This document shows positions 58,946 through 64,000 of a DNA stretch of 64,000 nt, in pieces (position 1 is the stretch's first letter; each line of letters starts with the position of its first letter). The notes under the pieces are model-generated. The model saw nothing but the letters and a program-made list of their open reading frames with translations. It did not search any database and was not told where the DNA came from. Origin of the DNA: Hedera helix (lineage: Eukaryota > Streptophyta > Magnoliopsida > Apiales > Araliaceae); the NCBI GenBank assembly GCA_947179155.2, contig OX359266.1:14894098-14958097 (forward strand), read 5' to 3'. A program made the translations under genes and the position numbers.

Positions 58946-60043
58946 CTTATTTGCTAGATAAGTTTCTAATAAGCGTATAAAATGTACCAGTAAATGAAAC
59001 ACTAATTGTTAGACCGACTTTATCAATGTTAGGTCCTTCAAAGCCAGTTAGTTAAAGCTAGTTCATTTAGTAGCTAAGCATATAGAGAAGTTCCCTTTTA
59101 TCCGAACTTTACTTTGTGCAAGATATTTATTGAAGCTTGAACTATAATTCCAAGCATGTTTTAAGTGGTTTAATTACTTTATAATTATTCCATATCGATA
59201 TTACTGTGATTCACACTTTATGCATTTGAGCCAGTACAGTCATTGACTTGTAACTTATTGAAAGTTCCATTGTTTAAAGAACTATTCAGAAATTAGTCTG
59301 AGCCATTGTTCGGCTAGACATTCACGCTAAAGATTTTAAAAGCTATACAAACCATTGGAGGGTGCGGATTCTTGGACTGTTATGAACACCCCTCTATTAT
59401 AGAGGAGTACCCCGTATCTAATATCAGATACAAAACACAGAAATTAAATGTTATGCATACACATAGTGTGCAAGAGGTTGATCCCCTCGAGTACGTATTT
59501 CTGGTAGTAACTATTGGGTCAATTATCTATTAACTCCAGTGGAAGTTTATATTTCATAGTCTATTTTACTATCTTGATTCTAAAAGTAAATTATTATTCT
59601 TGCTTATGTTATTCATATTGTTGAATTGTTTCAGTTATTCCTTTCATTCATAATATATTATCTCTCGTTGTTATTTAAACTTGTTGAGCAAACTAGTTGC
59701 TCACCCTTGCATATCATGAACTCTATTACAGTTAAACCCGAGTCATCTATAAAGGACAAGGGTAAAGGAAGGCTGAAGTGATAGACTTCAAGAGGCAGTC
59801 TTAGTTTATTTGTCTAGCTAAATTACTTGTTATATAATGTAAACCCTAAGTACTTTATTAAGGGTATTTGTGTACTTTTGTTATATGGTTACTGTATCTT
59901 GGGACTAGTAACACCTTTTGCATAAACAACATATGTTTATTATTCAGCATTTAGTTATTGTATGTTGTTTAGTGGTGAATGTTTGTATTGGATCGTGATG
60001 ACCAGATTCGGGTGATTAGGACCTGAATTTGGGGGGCGTCACA
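58946..60043 (+). repeat. 3' LTR of A, second piece
   Basis: Resumes at CTTATTTGCTAGATAAG after B and is collinear with 30640-31735 of the 5' LTR to the terminal GGGGGGCGTCACA. Contains TTGCTCACCCTTGC (about 59697) and the block with CCCCTCTATTATAGAGGAGT (59389), as in A 5', E and D. Confidence 0.95.
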
Positions 60044-60452
60044 TTAGCCCCAGATGGGAAGAGGACTTAATGTCCTTTGGAGAAAAGACGAGACTGTGTG
60101 ACCCGCCTGATTCTTAATGAATCAGACCCTTAGTGGGAGGACTTTGTGTCTAATGGAGAGGACTTTTTGTTTAGGACTTTGTGTCCAATTGTAAGGAATT
60201 TGTGTCCAATTTATCCTTAGTGGAACATCTCTTTTCAACGAAGTAGAATATTGGAGTAGGAGTTGTTCAGGCTCCAAATCTCTTAAAAATCTCTATGTTC
60301 TCAGTGTCTCTTTACCTCATTCTTTATCTTTCATATATCTGTTATGTATTTTATGAATGTTATATCTACTTGTGATATCTTTCTATTAGCAAACCAAGTG
60401 CAGAATTGTGTATTTTTAGATTAAGGATCAAAAAGGGGTGCTAGTACAAATA
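60044..60452 (+). repeat. LTR of copia O, last piece
   Basis: After the duplicated ttagc of A the LTR of O continues (AGAGGACTTAATGTCC, GTGACCCGCCTGATTC, then GGCTCCAAATCTCTTAAAAA), parallel to 63165-63530 of Q (TTAGTGTCC, CTCTAAATCACTTAAAAAAT, then TCAAAGAGGGGTATT). It stops short of the LTR end at about 60452, where Q begins. Confidence 0.65.
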
Positions 60453-62739
60453 TGTATAATCTCAAACAATTTGATGATGATAAGTTAATTGTTAAACCTG
60501 ATTAAGAAGCTTGTTAAGAAATGATAAGTTTATTGATACTTAATGATTGATTCGTACAGCTCTTAAAAGGACACATTGTACAAGGGCTTAAAATTCAACA
60601 GAATTAATAATGTATATTTGTAATATGTAGCTTTTGTAAAGTCCTTAATAGTGAAATCAAGGTACAATGACTTAAAATAGAATATCAAACTTGTTAGATT
60701 TATCTATGAAGAAAATTGAATGTATAGACTATAAGAAATCATAAGTGCTTTGTATCGAACGATCGTTAGGTTCATTCTAAGTTCGCAAAGCATGCTCAAA
60801 AATCATAAGGCAAAACATAGTCGATGAGGAGAATGCAGAATATGAAAGTTTGTGCAGTAAAGATCGTATAGTAAGTAAATCTTAAAACACAAGACCAACT
60901 AACAGAACACAACCAGATTGTTGAGAAAAGAAACCAAATCTTAGAGCATCTTCAGCCAAAATTGTATCGCAAAAGTATAAGGGTACTTCGCAAAAAGAGA
61001 TTGTATAGTAATGTCAACCACAAAGCATAAGATTAGTTCGCAAATCTTATTCAGAATCATATATTAAAGATTAGATCGTAGAGTTAACTCAAGGACATAC
61101 AGTAAAGGAAAGTCCTCAGAAGTTTAAACGAGCATCAAAGCGGTTAAATCTCATAGAGCTGATCATAAGAAGCAAGATGCTAAAACATAATGTAAAGCTC
61201 TGATCGCAGTACAAACTCTATATTCCTCATCCAACACTATGATCAACTCAATTCATAAGTCAGAGCTAAATAGTCAAATACAGAAAATGATAGATCAAAG
61301 GAAGAAACAGAGGTACACATCTATGGAAAAAAGATTAAAAAAGAAGACATATCCACTAAGGACAGAAACTGTACTACAAGCTAAAGATTTCAAGAATACT
61401 TAAGAACAAAATATGGATAAGTGAAGATCAATCCAAGGAAGATGAAATATTCAGAGAAAGCAAATCATTCCATGGTCAAAACAAGAGTTTGAAGAGTTCT
61501 ATCAAGCATGCCTATCTCAATACAGCAAAGGTCGTAGACTCTAACCAAAAATAAGATATGGAAGCTCACTGGAACAAAAAAAGTAAAAATAGTCAAGACA
61601 GCAAAATGAAGATCATCGGACTATTAAAGGCACTTCAGAATGCATAGTCACGACTGGGATAAGTTGCCTCAGTATTATACCCATCAGATTACGTAAAGAC
61701 AATAATACTAATAAATGAATTCACTACAACAGATGATTAAAATGGCATTATCAAAGGATTATCTAGCAAAGAACCAATTTAAGAATAACTGATTAGAAAA
61801 GATAAAGAACAATAGATGAACTTTAGCAAATGACTAAGACACTGGACAAGAAGTCACGATGGAAGAAATTGAAAAAGTAAGGGGGAGTTGATCTATAAAA
61901 AGAAAGTGAAAAGATATGAGTCCAAATCAAGGAGAAATCTTAGTTCTCAAGAAGTGAACAAAGTATGTAATAAAGATCTAAGCATGTCGTTGAGAAAGAT
62001 AAGTCTGAAAGTATACTCTATGATATAATGACTGAAGAAGTCATAGAGTACTAGTTACTAGAAATCTCACGACAAAACGTAAAACTAAAGATCGTAAAGC
62101 TCCAGAACACAAAGTAGATATAGAGGCAAAAAGGAGAATGAAGAATGATTGTAAAATAGATTGCAATGTTTAGTAGATTGTAAAGTTAACAACCAAGTAG
62201 AAGAATCGTAAGGCTAATTAGAAAGTCTATAAATCATAAAATGACCCACTAAATAAGGATCGCAGAGTTTGACTCAATGTCAAAGTAATACAAGGATCAT
62301 AAAGTAAACTCTGATTCCGTAAAGCATAGTGACAATCGAAGAGTCTACTTTAAGTTCGTAAGGTTAAATAACTCTTACAGAGCTAGAAGAACGTAATACA
62401 GTTCATAGAGTAATCAAATCGTAGTGCTGCAATTCATAAGTCAGTAAAGTCAAACATTACAGTTTCCAAGGAATAAAATTCGTAGTTGATCGAATGAGAA
62501 ATAGTAAATGAGAAGTGTCTGAATACTCAAAAACATTCAGCCGACTGTTGGATGCTCATGATGGAGATCAGAAGAAAATAACAACTATCCTGGCGGTATA
62601 AGGTCATCTACATGGTTTTCATTTTTAGCATATTACAAATGAAGACATAGCCGGAAGTAAGACATCAAGATCTTCTGAGATTGGAGCATTAATTGAAGTA
62701 CGGCTACTTTTCAACGAATGTTTCAGCAATACATCTCTC

Positions 62740-62748
62740 TATAAATAG
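62740..62748 (+). promoter_or_regulatory. TATA box of LTR Q
   Basis: TATAAATAG after ACATCTCTC, followed by GA-rich leader. This part is missing from the LTR of O between 15701 and 23927. Confidence 0.65.
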
Positions 62749-62810
62749 AAAGACTTATATGAAATTAAAGAAGAGAAGAAGTGAGAGCAAGATGAACCTA
62801 CTGATACAAA

Positions 62811-62839
62811 GAGAGAGAGAGAGAGAGAAAGAGAGAGAG
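62811..62839. repeat. (GA)n microsatellite in leader of Q
   Basis: GAGAGAGAGA repeated over 29 bp with a single interruption (GAAAGA). Confidence 0.9.
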
Positions 62840-63664
62840 TTGAACTTGTCAAAATTGTAGAATTCAAATAGGAAAGAAGATAGATGAGAAAAAGATTGAT
62901 CTGTTGAATGAATATATCATTGACCCAAAGTTAATATACATTTTGGAGAATCAATTCAAAGAGTGAAAGAGTGATTTCCTCACAATCAGAGCAAAAATGA
63001 GAAAGGTTTATCCAGTAGCTCTAAAGATCAAAATCAAAGAGAAATTGCCCGGTTGCTAAGTTCTGTCAGTGAAGAAAAACTTAATGCCAACTTAGCAGCA
63101 CCTCAAACATCTTCATCAACTACAACAACAAAATATGAGACTTGGTGACTCACCTAATTCTGAGTGACTCAGTCCCTGAGTGGGATGAACTTAGTGTCCA
63201 AATTGGAGTGGTTCTGTGGGAACCCAGGTCTTTGTGACCTTTACTAAGACTTAGTGACTCGAAGAAATATTTGTGATTCAATGATGTAACAGATCAATAT
63301 CCATAGTGGATGCCCTACCTAAAGTGCAGAAGAGTGGACTAGGAGATCTTTATGCTCTAAATCACTTAAAAAATTCATTTGTCTCCTCTTATCTCATTAC
63401 TGTTTTCATCATAATTATCATAACTGTTCAACTACTTTAGCTATTTCATTATTTTAAAATAACGTTTTAGTAACACAAATTAAAAACAGAACTGTAATCG
63501 TTATTACCTCAAATCAAAGAGGGGTATTTAATTAAATCAACTACTCCGCTGCAATTCCAAAAGTAAATGATTTTAAAACTATAATTTAAAGAATTGAAAT
63601 GACATATTCAACCCCCTCCCCCTCCCTCCTTCTAGATCATTTTTGTGCCCTCTGGGAACAACAA

Positions 63665-63680
63665 TTGGTATCAGTGCAGG
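63665..63680 (+). other. Primer binding site of Q (tRNA-Met type)
   Basis: TTGGTATCAGTGCAGG right after the LTR end. SIRE-type elements usually have TTGGTATCAGAGC here; this copy has T for A in the core. Confidence 0.8.
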
Positions 63681-64000
63681 TTCTCTTGGTAGATCCTATG
63701 GCACACTTTAAAATCAGTGCTGAATTTAAATTCTTGTGCAACATAGTTAAATTGTTTAGTGAAATGTTCAAATGCTTGCAGTTATATGCATTATTGATGA
63801 AAGTTTGTTTTAAGAAGCATAACGAGGTTCATTCACTACTTTTAAGCTGGCTTCATTTACCAAAGACTCTATCAAGATGGCAATCAAATTATGTAAGAAT
63901 GAATAGACACAAAGAAGTAGCTAAGTACTCTGGACAAACAGGGAAAGAACACATTATTCATGGGTCTAGAGAATAAACTATTTAAGGATATGATTCACTA

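Larger units (their letters stand above)
24064..60043 (+). mobile_element. Complete chromovirus A (Ty3/gypsy, Tekay/Del type) with five nested insertions
   Basis: Starts TGTAATGTCC, ends GGGGGCGTCACA, target duplication ttagc on both sides (24059-24063, 60044-60048). Parts: 5' LTR 24064-31735, tRNA-Met primer site 31739, extra coiled-coil ORF 31970-32902, gag-pol 33299-40518, polypurine tract, 3' LTR 40566-42903 continued at 58946-60043. Nested: F and G in the 5' LTR, I in the integrase, B (containing C and D) in the 3' LTR. Without insertions it is about 13.8 kb. The chromodomain at the end of pol and the primer site support the Tekay/Del clade. The LTR pair differs by several percent by eye and by a deletion of about 0.9 kb in the 3' LTR. 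Confidence 0.95.
60453..63663 (+). repeat. 5' LTR of Q
   Basis: AT-rich, with many dispersed GATCGTAAAG/GATCGTAGAG-type words (60760-62470), a TATA box at 62740, a GA microsatellite in the leader and the C-rich TTCAACCCCCTCCCCCTCCC shortly before the end, a hallmark of SIRE/Maximus LTRs. Similar to G and to the pieces of O. Confidence 0.65.
60453..64000 (+). mobile_element. SIRE-like copia element Q, 5' end, runs off the window
   Basis: 5' LTR 60453-63663 followed by a tRNA-Met type primer site and leader. The start at TGTATAATCTC is inferred from where O-type LTR end stops and from alignment with the LTR start of O, so it is less certain than the 3' end (CTGGGAACAACA). The LTR would be about 3.2 kb, long for this group, so it may hold an unrecognised insertion. 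No gag is reached by the window end; a 125-codon frame at 63599-63976 crosses the LTR border and primer site and is not a gene. Confidence 0.7.

Noticed and set aside
63599..63976. 125-codon frame at the right edge
   Set aside because: It starts in the LTR of Q and runs through the primer site; a real gag would start further downstream.

Overview
The window is plant nuclear DNA, probably from a dicot with a repeat-rich genome; I cannot name the species. It is AT-rich intergenic heterochromatin built entirely from LTR retrotransposons inserted into one another. I found no host gene, rRNA or tRNA gene, CRISPR array or bacterial-type feature. Every long protein-like reading frame belongs to a Ty3/gypsy or Ty1/copia element, and all but one are broken. 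Element letters are my own labels; reverse-transcriptase elements were classified from motifs by eye.

Nesting, from oldest to youngest. (1) The host layer is a SIRE/Maximus-like copia element (O, + strand). Its pieces are a decayed pol end (3717-4553), 3' internal sequence (10257-10694 and 14215-14883), and a 3' LTR split into 14884-15701, 23927-24063 and 60044-60452. (2) Inserted into O are: K, a solo LTR (4554-10251, TSD atggt); N, a solo LTR (10695-14209, TSD ataac); E, a truncated minus-strand chromovirus (15702-23926); A, a complete chromovirus (24064-60043, TSD ttagc); and Q, a second SIRE-like element running off the right edge (60453-64000). (3) Inserted into those are: L1 in K (7638-10052); M in N (10977-12612, TSD gtgat); L2 in the LTR of E (18983-20019, TSD ggcca); F (24507-26523, TSD ccaat) and G (26653-28085) in the 5' LTR of A; I in the integrase of A (36850-39552, TSD aagtc); and B, a full Athila-type element, in the 3' LTR of A (42904-58940, TSD ttaga). 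(4) C, a solo LTR, lies in the 5' LTR of B (44220-48333, TSD gatac). (5) D, an internally deleted solo LTR of the A/E family, lies in C (46601-47727, TSD gattc). The left edge holds the 3' end of another Athila-like element (J, 1-2128) and a probable LTR (P, 2129-3716).

Coding content. Element A carries leader, an extra coiled-coil ORF, gag, protease, RT, RNase H, integrase and chromodomain, in that order, between a tRNA-Met primer site and a polypurine tract. Element B carries gag, protease, RT, RNase H and integrase, then a long spacer and a third ORF in the position of the Athila env-like gene. E keeps protease end, RT, RNase H, integrase and chromodomain. Lesions in gag-pol are dominated by Gln codons turned into stops, consistent with C-to-T decay of methylated DNA.

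The items most worth a second look are: the almost unbroken coiled-coil ORF upstream of gag in A; a nonsense codon shared by A and E; the 14-16 bp perfect palindromes in the LTRs of B and again just before its third ORF; arrays of AT-rich hairpins in the A/E LTR; and L2, a fold-back insertion with two like ends and a perfect target duplication.
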